NCBI GenBank assembly: GCA_027924585.1
Contig: BSBM01000252.1
Coordinates: 7,936,001-8,000,000 of the forward strand
DNA length: 64,000 bases
Direction of reading: 5' to 3'
Source of the DNA: Larix kaempferi
Taxonomy: Eukaryota > Streptophyta > Pinopsida > Pinales > Pinaceae
Shown one piece after another: positions 44,867 to 58,110 of this stretch (positions are counted from its first letter, which is position 1; each line of letters begins with the position of its first letter). The position numbers and the translations under genes were made by a program. Below the pieces are notes generated by a model. That model saw only the letters and a list, made by a program, of their open reading frames with translations. It searched no databases and was not told the DNA's origin.

Positions 44867-46890
44867 TGTAATGTCCCTTGTTAGGAATTTTATTAAAATG
44901 ACAATTTTCCACTTTTTTCCTTGGTTCGACCTCTGACTAGTTTCGATCTCTAGGTCCCAAATTTGCCCCAAATGATCCCAAATCTTCTGAGAAGGTATAT
45001 GAATGATATTAGAACATAAATATGTGTTTCAGGGATGCCTTTGTACCTTTAAAACACTTCTGCAAATACTCTTTCAATTCTGGTCAATGTAGGTAACTTT
45101 ACTAGTGATTTCCCTTTGACTAGTATTGGTCTCTAGGTCTCAAATTGACTCCAAATGCCTTCAAATCTTCAAGGAAGGTTTATGAATGATATTATGAATT
45201 GAATATGATGTTTAGGGACAACATATGGCCACCAAAAGACCTCTGCAAACTCTCTTAAGATTCTGGATCAAGTATGCAATTTTACTAGTAATTTGGGGTT
45301 CAAATCCCCCTAAGGTAAGTACTGAAAATGGCTTCCCAAATGCCTCCAAACCCACTCAAATTTATGAACAGAGGTATGAAATGTGTTAAGTATGTTATTA
45401 AGGTCTCATATGCACCATTAATGGTTTATTACAACTGTTCTCACCCTCTCCCATTCAACTGCAAAAATCCCCAATTCGACCCTTGGGGAAATGGCACTAT
45501 TTCACCTCCCAATACAACTAAACTGAGTAAAAATGCTTCAAATGCTCAAGTACAGTACATGAAACTTGTAGAAGACATCCATGGCAGTATATTGATCACA
45601 AATATATCAGAGAATCATCCATTCATTCGAAATCATCATCAAGACATTGGCTCACAACAAGGTAGTGGGGAAATGGCATTGTTCTTCCATTAAAAATGAG
45701 ATTTATACATTTCTACTTGGAATTTCGACCTGAAATTTTTTGGAGATGAAGAACAGAGTATTTACTTCATATTACAAAAGAAATGGGGCATTAAAAGCTT
45801 CCCCAAAGAGTACAATAGCTCACCAAAAACGCCCTCCCTCAAGGATCAAGAATATGCCATCAAAACTGGAAATGGTTGAAGGAGTGAGCTGCAATAGAAG
45901 AAACCATGAGCTGACCTGTAGCTTACACCTGCAAATAAAGACTCCATTAAAGCTCCAAATGAAAGGTCTGAATGGCCTTTCCAATTACCAACTTGGATGG
46001 GAATCTTTCACCCTCGAAATTGGCTAAGGCAAGAAACTAGTCATCCACTAGCTCTCCCTCTTCACAAATGCAATTGCAAATTCTACAAATGATCAAAAGC
46101 TGGTTTCATTCTTTGCTATTGACATTTATAAACTTCTAATGTCCTCCATGGGTCGAATTCCTTCCAAGAGACTCATGCCAACTCAAGTTGGGAAGAGATT
46201 CCAAAGAACGCCACTTGTACAACAATTCCTAGTCTCCCACTTCGACCAAATCACATGTGGAAGCATCTTAGCTGCCCTAACACCCTTGAGTGCCCTCTTG
46301 GAGTCTATTTTTAGCCCTGACATGTCATATATGTCATATGTCAGCCTTCAGGTCTGATTTGTGTCATAGGTGTCATAGCATCTTCATCATTGTTGTCATA
46401 GAGCTAGGGAATCTAGCCCAAGTGTCTCACTAGCTCCAAATTGCCTCTTCCTCTTCCATAGGAGTTACTCTTCCTCTATATTTCGACCTTGGATGAGTCA
46501 TGCAATGAATAATACCTTTTGGACTCCCCCAAGTATGTTACCATTCACCTTGAATTCGAATTGGTGAGAGAATGATGCCAAATGTAGTGGGGAAATCTAG
46601 CCATATGTGGGTCCCACTTCCTCCATGTGTCTTCATCATGAAATGCCACTTTGATTTTCACTTGTATATATTTATTTAGCTCCTTTATTAAATATTTATG
46701 CCATTCTAATGTTCAAACATCATTTATTATCCCCATTATTCCAAATCCCAAAGCTTCCACCCCAAACCTAGGAAACTAGTAATTTTCCTCCTTGGCAATT
46801 ATTTGACCTTTAGCATCAATTTGACAACTCTAATGAATAAGGCCAATGTGATTAGGCCATTGTGACCTAATACCAAATTGGGACATGACA
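44867..46890 (-). repeat. 5' LTR of the single-ORF element
   Basis: Same length (2,024 bp) as the 3' LTR. Differences seen by eye are at about 44,930, 45,224, 45,510, 45,833, 46,059 and 46,613, most of them C/T. A TATA-like AAATATATACAAG on the minus strand (near 46,665) could start transcription. Confidence 0.92.
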
Positions 46891-49800
46891 GTTCACCAGG
46901 CAAATTTTTTTTGCCCTTCGTAATAATTTGCATGTCCAGACCCTACGGGGATTTTGTAATAAGTTGGTCTAGCATGAGTTTTTTTTTGAAAGGTTTGGCC
47001 TTCCTTAACGTTTGTTATCAGGGGAATACTATGGAGTGTTTTTTCCTTAGGGATTATGCGTTACTATTCAATGACGTATAATTCCCGAGTTTTTCACTCA
47101 CACCTCCAAAGCTGGAGTGTTTCCATGATGACAAATTTTGAGGGGTTATTAAAACCTACTGGAATGTATTTTTGTAATATGCTAGCCATCAGTATTGAGT
47201 CATATAGACGTGCACTAGGTCCCCTAAGATTTTTGAGTCATTCTTAGAAAATTATTTTTTCTCAGTTTATGAGATTTTTTAATGATTTAATTAAAAAAGT
47301 CAAAAAATAATAAAAGATGGGTTAGGAGGTGAAATTTGGCATGGGGGTGCTCATTTTCTAACCCAGAGCACTCACAAAACCCCTAAACCCACTTTTCCTA
47401 AGTTTTGAGTGAATAGTATTCGCTTAAAAAGTTAAACATTTTCTCTCAAAAATATTAAAAATGAATTATTTAATTCAAGAATAATCAATTTGGAGAAAAT
47501 CCAAACTCCTAAATCAATGGGAGTTTGTCTGGGGAGTTGGATGGGATGACTTGGCAAGGTCATTTAAGGAAGATTCAAGTAAAAATTTGGAGAGATTGGG
47601 CATTAAATACAAAGCTATGAGTTGTCTCTCCTTGGGGATTGCACCTTCCCTCAAGGGAGACGTTTTTCCCCATGTGGCAATTGTTTTGAGGTTGGAGGGG
47701 TTTACAAAGCTCCTATGGTAGGCGCCTCCCTTAGGTGGAAGCCTATCCATTTAATAGAACCCCCACCATCCTCTCAATCAAAGATTTTGAACCTACACTT
47801 GTCATTTCAAACTATTTTGGGCTCTCCTTCACAAATTCGAATTTGCCTTGGGAGTTTCTATAAGAGCAAGTTCATGCTCCATTGTTTTCAAGTAGTGTGG
47901 ATGCATAGAACCTCTGCCAAATTGTAATTGTTGTTTATTGAATATATTGTTGAAAGGCTTTGGAGGTCCATCATTGTGCAATGTGTTGAGCTTATTGAGG
48001 TGAAATTGTTCTTACTATTTGTTCATGCTTTCATGCTTTGGTAGATCTAGCTTATTGATATTGATTAAACATTTGCAGTTGTCAATTTGTTTAATTGTGT
48101 TGAGTTTTAGAGGTAGAGAAGTAGCCAACTGTATTCGGTTATACTTAGGCTCTTCTTCATTTCTTTGATTTCTAGCGCACTAGATCTATTAATTTGTGTG
48201 TTGAGCTTGTTCTTTGTAAGTTGCAGATCACAGGAAACCCAAGGATTAGAACTCGGTTGAAGCTTCTATACTTTGGGCAACATTATTTTTACTTACATTT
48301 TGTTACAGGATTCTCCAAGTAGCAACTCCAACAAGCAAGTTTTGGCTTGGATTGATCCATTCTCTTCTTTACAAAACAAATCCAAACCCTCTCTTTACTT
48401 TTCTTGTTTTGTTTTGCGAAGTGTAGATCTATCATACTTAGCTTATCTTTCAGATCTATAACACTTTAGCATATTGTTAGTTAGATCTACGTACTTTAAA
48501 AAGTCCATTTTGCAGCTAAATTTGGAATTTTTTATACTAGAAAATTTTTCGAAATTTTTCTAAGTGTAAAAATTTTTCAATTTTTTTTTTTTTTTTTGCA
48601 TTTGCCATCATATTCTAAGTAGTTTACTTGCTGGTTTTTATCAGGTCCAAGGAAAAAGAGGAGGAAGCTCTGGCGAAATTTCGCTAAAAAACGTCAAATT
48701 CACCTTCCAAAGGACCCATTTTATCAATATATTGTAATACCAACTTGTAAGCCCATAGATCCAAGTCTAAAAGGAGTAAGAGGCAGCTTTATTTGAGCAT
48801 AATTGTAAAATCATTAAACGAGAGCATTGGGGTAACCAACACCCACATCCCATCCCCCTTGGGGGGATTTGTGTATTTTGTAAATTTTCGTGAGATTGCA
48901 TTTTTCTAACTCCACTTCTTCACTCACTCACTATTGAATTGTAGGGTGTATACTTCCATTTATATTTTGCAGTTTAATCATTTTTATTTTGCAAAAGTAA
49001 AGTAGAAATAAAATCATCTTCATCGCCACGAAGTATGCTCTCACCTCCACCCAAAGGCAATTTGCTGATTAGTGGAGGTTGATCAGAAAAGTGACGCATA
49101 AGATGGGCCATCCATATCTTTTCATTTAAAGTTTTGTCTTTTACTTTCATTGTTTAATTATTTCAACAACTTAAAGTCTCTGGAACTTAGCTGAAAAACA
49201 AGTCAAGAGCGCTCTCTGTCGGAGAGTACAATGGTTACTGGTTCAAACCTGAATTAATCATTTTGCTACCACTACGTATGCTCTGCCCTTTGGGTTACTC
49301 AGAAATAGTGGGAGCATTCTTTAATTTCCACATTAACTTAACCAGTCACCTAATAAAATTAACTACCCACAAGATAAGTGAAAATCCGGCACTTCGTTAG
49401 ACGATTGGTGGGGAATTTTTTCCTGGGGATGCTGGATCACTGTACTCTGACCTTGGGGGCACCGTCAGACTACATCCTTGTTGGTGTAGTGTTGAACACG
49501 CTTTCAGGGCTTTGGCAGCCAACATGTCCTTGTACGGAAGCACCAATCTCTAAATTTCTGGACATTCCTCTCTGTACCTTACGGTATCTCGAGAACATGT
49601 CCTTGTACGGAAGCACCAATCTCTAAATTTCTGGACATTCCTCTCTGTACCTTACGGTATCTCGAGAGTTTCCCTTTCTTCCCTAATCAAGATTCATCAT
49701 TAATAATTTAAAATCAACCAAGAGACAATTGCACAACATTTCCTTTTTCTAGCATTGTCATTTTCACACTGTGTTTGACTCCACAAGGCACTGATCCTTG

Positions 49801-50302
49801 CACTTTTTCATTTGCTTATTATCATTATCAAGTTATCGTGCATCTTTTATAATTCACAATGGTTATTTGAGCTTATGCTGGTGAAATCTATTTAAACTAT
49901 TGTTGCAATTACATCTTGAACCCCACTTTCAAATTCCCAAAAACATTAATAAACAACCCATCATTTAATTGGAAGACCCTAACAACCTTAGTAACTTTCC
50001 ATAGGAACTACCCCCCTTGGCTTTCGTTGGGAATTTTGCCTAAACGGAGGAGTCAAGAACCAAGTGACATACTTGACTCGAGACTTGCCACCAAGGGCAC
50101 ACCGAGCGGAAGCATAGATTCTTGCTGCGACAAAGACGGTGTGTAATCCGGCGGCAACAGGTACTACTGTCCGACTCCTAGCTTGGAGATCTCCCAAACA
50201 ATGATCACGCTTGTTCCATCATTAACTATACCAGTGGCCTGCTTCACTAAGGTTAGTGATAACACCCAACACTAGTACATAGTAATGTAACTGTGTTCAT
50301 AT

Positions 50303-51281
50303 CAATGTTTTAAAATTCGTACTCAGACTCGGACCGATTTGAATTTTATGACTCAATTTACTGAAATATACATAAAATATTAAAATTTTAATGGAAAAAT
50401 ATATTTTAAAGATTCCAAACCATTAGAGACAAAATATGCACAGTTTGTTCATGCAAGGGCAAACATATCAAAATGGCACCAAGTGCAATACGGATGTGAA
50501 GCAAAATACATAGTCAACAAGGCTTTAAATGGCCTCTAGAATCCAAAACACAATGTGCTACAAGGTACTAGCCTCCTACATATCATTGATCAATCATCAA
50601 ATTTATCACCACCATTGGAAATAGGATCCTCGACATGAGCTACAGGACTATCCTCTGGCATGTCTATTTTTTAGTAGGTCTATATTTCATAGGTGGCATG
50701 TAGCCAAAGAGAAGGGTGAACATTTGGTATCTTTGATGGTTTAGTGGACTTGTCTTCTGTTTGGTGTAGTTCAGTGAACTAGAATTATGAAAATTGCTAA
50801 GTCTACTAAATTTTGGATAGGATGTGAAATTCTATTGTCATCACATGAGGTCTAATGAGGTTGGAACTCCTCTCAAACATCCTGAAACAATTAATGACGA
50901 TATAAAAAAATTAAGCAAAAGGGTAGAAAGGGAAATAAAAAGAAAATGAGAATTTTATTTCTCTTTCTACCTTTTACTTTAAGAATTTTATAGTATCATT
51001 ATGGGTTAGCTTGTGTCACTGTGTCAAGCAAGTTGTTTTTTTCCCCAAATAGTGCTAGAATCTATAGGAAACAAAGTAGGTTCAAACTGAGCTGAGTAGG
51101 TATTGACTCGGCCAAGTTGGCCTGGTTTGGTAATGAATCGGCCAGTTCTTACACCAAACCGGCCAATTTAGTACTAAACCAGTCCACCGAACTGATTTGA
51201 TGGCCAAGTTAGTGCCCTTGAGAGTCAACTTGGTCAACTCAGCTAAGTCTGAGTCCAAGCTGGTTGAGTTTTAAAACATTG
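50303..51281. mobile_element. hAT-type MITE, 979 bp
   Basis: Terminal inverted repeats CAATGTTTTAAAA with further imperfect pairing (CTCAGACT...), and a perfect 8-bp duplication GTTCATAT (50,295-50,302 and 51,282-51,289). No open frame of note. The interior is homologous to the segment at about 53,225-53,893. Confidence 0.85.
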
Positions 51282-51400
51282 GTTCATATGTAAATAAGAA
51301 TATAGCATCACATTAGGATTCATGTTGTTAAGTTCTCAGGCTTCCACAACCTTCAAAGGTCATCTACTAGCAAACTAGGGGAATCCAGTTCTCCCAAGTC

Positions 51401-52639
51401 CAGTGTTACAAAAACCGGTTGGTCTGATCGGTTCCGGGGTCTCACCGGGTCAAATTGGCGTCTCAGACTGGATATGAATGGTTCCATACGGAAACGACAG
51501 GTTCCATATGAGGCCGTACAATGACGATTTGGAGGGCAAATTTTTAAATTAAAAAAAACTAGTCCACCAAAATCATAATGAAGAATTTTGGGTGTGTTAG
51601 CTACAATGAGATGGCAGACCTGTAACATGAATACCCCTTACAACAGTTCTGAGCATGCAGACAATTAGTTTCTAACTCTGAGCACGACAAAGACCCTTGG
51701 ACATGAACAGTAAGCTAAGATCTTAGGTCTGGGTGAAATTTCTAAGCATTTTGGGCAGTTTTAATGCAGTCCTGGGCACTCTGTATCTTCATGCAACAGT
51801 TGTGAGCTCTGCTGCAGGGGAGCGCCCTCCCCCCCTCGCTCATGCTCCCAAAATGCTCCCAGACGCTCCCGAGGCACTCCCTACCTCTATTATACTAAAA
51901 GCTCCTATACTAGGTTGATCATTTGATGACAATGTTATGCCACCTCCCTTCTTTGCCAAGCTCCTATAAAGGTTGTTGTGGTTGATCATTTGATGACAAT
52001 GTTATAAGTTATAACTACTAGATGATTGATGTTATATGGTTAATCCATGTTTTCTATAGCTAATTCAACATCCTACATATTTTTTAGATATAAATCCATC
52101 AAAATATATTAAAATATATACTATATAAAATACGCTCCTGAAATGGGAGCTTTTGAAAATTTTGCTTTTTGCTCCAGCCCTCTTCCCGCTCCCCGCTTCC
52201 AACAACATAGGTTCCAAGTACTTAGTCAGGCACCTATCAGCATCAAAGGAGCAGGTCTGAGCATTCTTTTACCTCCTTCCAGCACTCAGATGAATTTTTG
52301 GGCACTCCTATAGCAGTTCTGGGCATCAAAAAACTCATGAACAACAGTTTTAAATCAGTCCTAATTTAAGGAATTTTTCATGGTTGTAATATGTATACAC
52401 TCTTACTCATTATGTATATGAGAAATTTTGCAAATTTGTGTATGATGGTTTGGATTCACATGGATGCACATGAATATATATCTTATTTTTCAAAATTTGA
52501 ATATTTTATCTATTTTTGGTGGACTGGTTTTGTGATCCAGTTTTTTTCCTGGTTTTGGTTCGGTTCCGGTCCAGTTCCGGTCTGGTTCAGGTTTTCGGGG
52601 TTGGCAGGTTTGACCACCGATTGAGTTTTTGTAACCTTG
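51401..52639. mobile_element. hAT-type non-autonomous element, 1.24 kb
   Basis: Ends CAGTGTTACAAAAAC and, as reverse complement, CAAGGTTACAAAAAC, with CCGGTT-type motifs inside both ends. It is flanked by CTCCCAA(G/C)TC on each side (51,391-51,400 and 52,640-52,649), somewhat longer than the usual 8 bp. No coding capacity was recognised. Confidence 0.7.
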
Positions 52640-52649
52640 CTCCCAACTC

Positions 52650-53224
52650 ATCAAGCGTATTGATCTTATCCATGATCAACTTCATATTTTTTATTACAAA
52701 GTGTTGCCCATATAGCTAAAAGCATTTCCAATTATATCATTATTATCAAGTACTCAACTCATTAATCAATTGTGAAATCATTCATTCAACATATTCAAAT
52801 ATCATACCATTCACAGAAAGAAACTCATACATAAGCATTGCAATACATCCTTATTATCAGATCATACAACATCATCCTCAAACCATAATAGACACACGCG
52901 CGAAATGTTCGATGGTTCACCATACATTGGTCTATCTATGCCCAGTCATAGTTAAATGGGTCATCAACAACATTAGATTTATCCTCTTTCATAAATAAAC
53001 ATAGCCCAACAAAATAACACACTATAGACATATCTTCGGTTACAAAGTCAATTACTGATAATGCTTTTTATTTCTACTTTGTTCATAGACTTACGTTATT
53101 TCTCTAGATCAAGCCTCCAATTATCCTCTTTCAAGCATCCTCTATTCTCAGAGTAATTGCAAAATGGAACTTTCTTTCTCAGTGCATTGCTCTATGAGGT
53201 TGTCAAATTCAAAATCGATGGAGG
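52650..53224. other. No supported gene
   Basis: AT-rich spacer between two non-autonomous elements. Nothing recognisable on either strand. Confidence 0.5.
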
Positions 53225-53893
53225 GTCAAGTTAGGACTGTACGAGAACCGATCAAAGAACCAAGTTGAAGAACCAGTCTACTAAAAAATACATAAAACAT
53301 GCAAAATTTATTGTAAAAAAAATATATATTCATGTACATCAATGTAAATCCAAACCATTAGTCACCAAATATACAATTTTTTCTCATGTATATAACATGT
53401 AAGGGTGGATGTAGCAAAATGGCATTAAGCGTGATACATATATGAAACGAAAGGCATAAACATCGAGGCTCTAAATTGCTTCTAGAGTCTTAAAACCATC
53501 TTGCTACCATAAATAACTACATATCATTAAAATTCCCCTATATGGGGATCCTCATCATCAATAGCACCTTCTTCCTCTGTTTTTTGCCTCAATCCTCTAG
53601 GGATATAAGTGTTAATGCTTGATGCTAATTGTATTATCCAAGTCCATCCACCCCAAGTCATTGTCAAATTTTAATGTTTAGGGTTTAGGAGTGGGTATTT
53701 TCTTGTTCTTTTTGCCCCCTCTCCCCCAACAGATTGGCATGTTGGTATGTGGGACTGGTTTAGAATGGAACCGGCTTGAATTAACGTTTCGATTGGGTTC
53801 ACCCATTGGTTCCAGGTTGTCTAGGTGTGGACTTGTCTGGACCAGTTGGTTCTGGTCTAGTCCATTGGTTGTGATAACGCTACTTTGACAATT
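53225..53893. mobile_element. Diverged relative of the MITE at 50.3 kb
   Basis: Shares colinear patches with 50,303-51,281 (AAACCATTAG, GCAAAATGGCA, the GGCTCTAAATTGC/GGCTTTAAATGGC region, and CTACATATCATT). GAACCGATC- and GGTTCTGG-type motifs lie near its ends. Exact termini and target-site duplication are unresolved. The minus-strand frame at 53,678-54,037 crosses its edge and is not called a gene. Confidence 0.45.
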
Positions 53894-54126
53894 TGGAGTT
53901 GGTCTTCTACTTTGCAGTCCCTCAAAATGCTTTTTTTGTGCACCATCCTCAACAACAATCTTCTTTCCTCGAGGGAAATTAGTATTAACAACACTGCTCA
54001 TCTTCCTCCACTTTCTTTTTTCCTTTGCTAACTTCACATTCTAACAAGCATAATCCAAAGTGTAGATGTTAAATCTTGAGATGCTTTTGAATTAGGGAAA
54101 ATCCATCCACCATTGAACTTGGTGAC

Positions 54127-57100
54127 TGTTACCACCTGAATTGCACTCAGTTGGACTTCCAGAGAGCCGCCAATGTTGCACAAATACTTGTGCATATCAG
54201 TGTTCTGAAGTTCCAAATCAGGCCTTTTCAGGGCCTCCCTTTTAAATTTGTAATACGTGTCCATGCCCCATGGGGTTTGTAATAAAGTGTGCTAGCATGG
54301 TGGTCTTTTGAGTGACTTGGCTCCCTAGGACTTGACAATCAATGAAGGTATTCCAAGGAGTTTTTTCCCCTGTCAATTATGCTTTGCCTTTAGTCGAGTA
54401 TAATTGATGAGTTTTTCTCCTACACCTCCAAAGCTGGAATGCCCAAATTGGTGGTTATGCCTTGGGGGTTATTAGAGTCCATTTTCTAACATATATAAAC
54501 ATGCTAGACACTAAAATAAAGTCATATGGTCATGTACTAGGTCCCTAGGTGGTTATTTTCAACTTTTAAAAAGAAAATATTTTCGCGGCCGTGGACCAAT
54601 TTATTGGTTTTATTAAAAAATTATTTTTTTCAATAAATTAAACCATTTTTTCTATGGTTTAATTGAAAAAAATCAAAATGCAATAATTAAGTGGTTTATG
54701 GGTAGAATTTGACAATGGGATGCTTATTTTCTAAGCCAACGCACCCATTTAACCCATAAACCCACTTTTCCTAAGTTTTGAGTAAGTATTTATCTCAAAA
54801 AATGATATTTACTCAGAAATTCCAAAAAAGACAAAATAAATGTCAAAAAAGACATTAAATAAGGAAAGGACAAGTTCCTAAAACAGTGGGATTGGTCCGG
54901 AGTTAGTTTGGAGTTGAACTAAAGCCTTTGCACAATCAACACTAAGTTATCTGAGCTCCGAAATGGATTGATCCAATCAATTCAGTTAAGATCCAGTTGA
55001 CATGAGATGAAGGAATGCGCCCTCTCTCTGCATGGGGCGACTTTGTGACATGGCATATGGTGATTGGAGGTGATACAATCAAGGAAGAGGGTGCGCCTAC
55101 CTCTTGAGAGGTGGCGCATCCCTCATTAGTTTAACTCCCACTCACTCAAAGCTCAACACTCCAAGCATCTGTTACCCCCATCAATCAGGAATGCGCCCTC
55201 TTCTTGGGATTTGTGCCCCCTTCTTGGGATTTGCGCCACCTTCTGCATGGTTTGTCCTATTTAAACAGAGCTTTGTTCCATTGTTCAAGGTGAAGGTGGA
55301 ACCTCTGCTCTGATTTTATTTGTAATATTTTCTTTGAGAATTGGAATAAAGAAGAAAGGCTTTGGAGGCTAATGCATTGTGTTATTGTCCATTGTGTGGA
55401 TGTTTGAGGCTCTTGATCCATTGCGGTAAACTGTGTCATTTCACAACTTTGTTTATTGTTGGAGTTTTATTGACCTTTGAAGAGAATATACATTCTAGTA
55501 GGGTAAGAAGTAATATTCTATAATTTATTTCTTATTGAATAGCCATTTTAAGATGCTTTGAAATTTGTAAATTCTTGTTTGAATGAGCAATTCTTTATAA
55601 GTCTTTTATGTGGTGAAGCATCGATACTTTGACTTTCTTGTGCAAGTTGTTGTGAGTGTTTACAGGTTATCTAAGCTAGAGGATTGTAGCAAGCGTGCTA
55701 GCATTGCTACCTCTCAAGTACATTAAAAAAAGGAGCTTAGTCCCTCTCAATCCCACTACCAAGGAGACTCCATTTGCCCAACTTCTCTTCCGTTCTCTGG
55801 GTTCTATCTTTCTACCTCAAACTCATTATTCTACTTTGGTGTTTTATTTTCAGATCTATAATTACTGCAATATTTAGAATAGATTTGATATTTGCTCGTT
55901 AGATCTTAGACTTCAATATTCATAAATCTCTTATTTAGATCTAGTGAAACAACTCTTCCTTTACAAAGTTCATTTTCATAAAATATCTAAAGTCTTGATT
56001 AGGAAAGTTTGCTTGCGGTTAAAGATTGCATTCAGCTGATTAAAGAGTCTTCTATTGGCTGCCCTAAAAGAGCAAGCCAAGATCCCAAGAAATGAACTTT
56101 CTAGTTCGTTCTCTTGGTTCATTTTTGATTAATTCCTTTCACTAGTTAACTTAGGGTTTTTTTTGCAAATTTTGTAAGTGTGGCCAAATCGCTTTGTAAG
56201 TGTTTTTGGCCATTTCATTACAAAAAAGAGCTCGCTGATTTTTTTTGCATGCTTAGCAGGTTTAGGCATTTAAATGATAAAAAAATTGATTTAGACGTTT
56301 CCGAGATCATTCAGAAAGCCCTTTTTAGTTTTTACATACTAGTTTATTTAGAATTTTTATAGCAATTTGTAGTATTGCCAGAAACACTCTTAAAGTGTTT
56401 TTGGCTCTTTCTTTTAATAAACTAAGCTCTCTAGTTTTTATTGCATGCTTAACAGGTTTGGACTTTTCGAGCATAAAAAATTTGGATTCAAGAGCTTCCA
56501 AGACCATCCGGAGAACCCATTTCAAACACCTTTGCTTTCCATCTGATTTTGTAAACTGTCTTGGATCCTAATGATAAAGGACCAGTAGTAGTTCTCCTCA
56601 AATCTTGAATGTAACTAAAAAATAAAAAGAGCTCAGCAGGCTATCCCAGCGCCTGCCCCCATCCCCCCAGGGGGGATTTGCATTTTTTCGATTTTTAAAT
56701 TTTTTAAATTTTTTGCTTTAGATTAGTTTATTTAAGTCAGTAGTAATTAAATAACATCACAAAAGCACACAAATGTCCTCAAAGGACCCATTTCAATTTG
56801 ATCTATTTATTTCATGTTTTGTGCTTCTTTTTCAACAATTGTTCAAATAATCTTAATAAAATTTTCCCCTTGCTTTCCCGAAGTACTGCACCATTCTTTG
56901 GTGTGTGGAAACGAGATTTGTGGGGCCTTAGTTTAGTTTAACAATCCACTTCACTTTTCTTAATAAATTATAAAATAAACCAATGTTCAAAACCTGAAGT
57001 ATGCTCTTGACAACTGTAGCTTAGTTTGAACAGTTGGGTCAATCAGAAAAAGGTGTAGAGCAACTAGTTTTAATAGGAAAATCCAATTAAACTCAATTTC

Positions 57101-57702
57101 AAGAACTCGGGAGGTTGCGTGGGTGGACACCATAGAGTCAGAAGGCTACTGTAGGCAGGTTATGCCTTGCCTTGTTGGACACTTGGTTAAGCTGCTATAA
57201 CACTAAGTTCAAGAGGTTAAGTTTATTTTGGGCCAAACCCCCAATAAACCCACTCCCATAATACCCATTAATAATTTAAAATATGCAACAAGCCTTTTGC
57301 AATACTTTCACGACACAACACAACAATCACTTTCACAATCCTGTCCTCGGCACTGGTCTTCATTTTTTCCATGTTTTAAATTCAATTATGAAATGTCGTG
57401 AATGTATCTCGATCATGTGTTGTGTTAATTTATTTTTAAATTGCAAAATGATGCTTAGTTGCTATATTTGTCCATTTTATCATATTAACTCCTAGAATAA
57501 GCTTTTTATTTGCTTTCATAGTTAAAAGCCTTAGAATATTTTCATAGGGACCACCTCCCTTGGCTTCGCTAGGAGTAAGCCTAGACAGAGGAGTCGAGTA
57601 ATCAAGTGACAACACTTGACTCCGACTTGCCTCCAATGACACACCGAGCGGCTTGAAGGTTTCCTGCTGTGTTCCCCCCCGGTTGTGTATTAGGCGACAA
57701 CA
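54127..57702 (+). mobile_element. Solo LTR D
   Basis: 3,576 bp, from TGTTACCACCTG to GGCGACAACA, with perfect 5-bp duplication GTGAC (54,122-54,126 and 57,703-57,707). U3 has CACCTCCAAAGCTGGAATG, ACTAGGTCCC and AACCCACTTTTCCTAAGTTT. Repeated TTCTTGGGATTTG(T/C)GCC units lie at about 55,190-55,245. CTATTTAAACAG at 55,258 is a TATA-like box. GGAATAAAGAAGAAAGGCTT near 55,343 supplies an AATAAA signal. The end region contains CTTGGCTTCGCTAGGAG and CACACCGAGCGG. No internal genes are attached. Confidence 0.88.
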
Positions 57703-57739
57703 GTGACCAATTTTGTTTCATCATCCATCACTCAAGCTG

Positions 57740-58110
57740 TAATGGTTGAATTCTTGAATACGGACATTCATCAATAGATGCAACTTCTATTGGAGGTACT
57801 ATATTTGTTGTCGTTGCTCCAAGTAGCTGCCGGGATAAAACTTGCCTTTGAAAATAACTTTAAACTCATCCCACATCATGGCCTAAGTGGCATCGAGTGT
57901 GTCTACATTTAAGTTCTCCCACCAAAGCAAAGCTTCTAGGTTGTTTTCAACTTTACATTGCTACCCTAGTCTTCATCTATATATTGTTTAACCTGGAAAT
58001 ACGAATCAAGTCACCTCAACCAGTTGTTGAGTCACAAAGCATCCACCTGAGTATCAAAGCATGGAATGATAGTTAGGTTCGAATGAGGAACCTGTTATGT
58101 TAGAGTAATG
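57740..58110 (-). pseudogene. Gypsy-type gag relic
   Basis: Minus strand: LEALLWWENL followed downstream by MMWDEFKVIFKGKFYPGSYL resembles the W...F...F..KYYP core of plant gypsy gag. Several stops interrupt it. No other gypsy domain is adjacent. Confidence 0.45.

Larger units (their letters stand above)
40131..46890 (-). mobile_element. Young LTR retrotransposon encoding a single novel ORF
   Basis: 6,760 bp with two 2,024-bp LTRs (40,131-42,154 and 44,867-46,890) and a perfect 5-bp duplication GTTCA (40,126-40,130 and 46,891-46,895). Minus-strand polarity is fixed by the primer site next to the right LTR and the polypurine tract next to the left one. I count about six substitutions and no indel between the LTRs, so insertion was recent. 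The 2.7-kb interior holds one open frame and no recognisable protease, integrase, RNase H or full reverse transcriptase. It must therefore be mobilised by enzymes supplied in trans. It sits in solo LTR C. Confidence 0.93.
40038..50159 (+). mobile_element. Solo LTR C, split by the element at 40,131-46,890
   Basis: Starts TGTTGTCCACTG (40,038), ends GGCGGCAACA (50,159), with perfect 5-bp duplication GGTAC (40,033-40,037 and 50,160-50,164). Without the nested element and its duplication the LTR is 3,357 bp. It is colinear with solo LTR D on the same strand: CACACCTCCAAAGCTGGA (near 47,100), ACTAGGTCCC, AACCCACTTTTCCTAAGTTT, CTATAAGAG TATA box (47,859), GGCTTTGGAGGTCC, poly-T near 48,590, CCCCCTTGGGGGGAT and the CACACCGAGCGG end segment. 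No internal retrotransposon genes are attached. Confidence 0.88.

Noticed and set aside
53678-54037. 119-codon minus-strand ORF with basic N-terminus
   Set aside because: It crosses from a non-autonomous element into neighbouring sequence, so it is a chance join rather than a gene.
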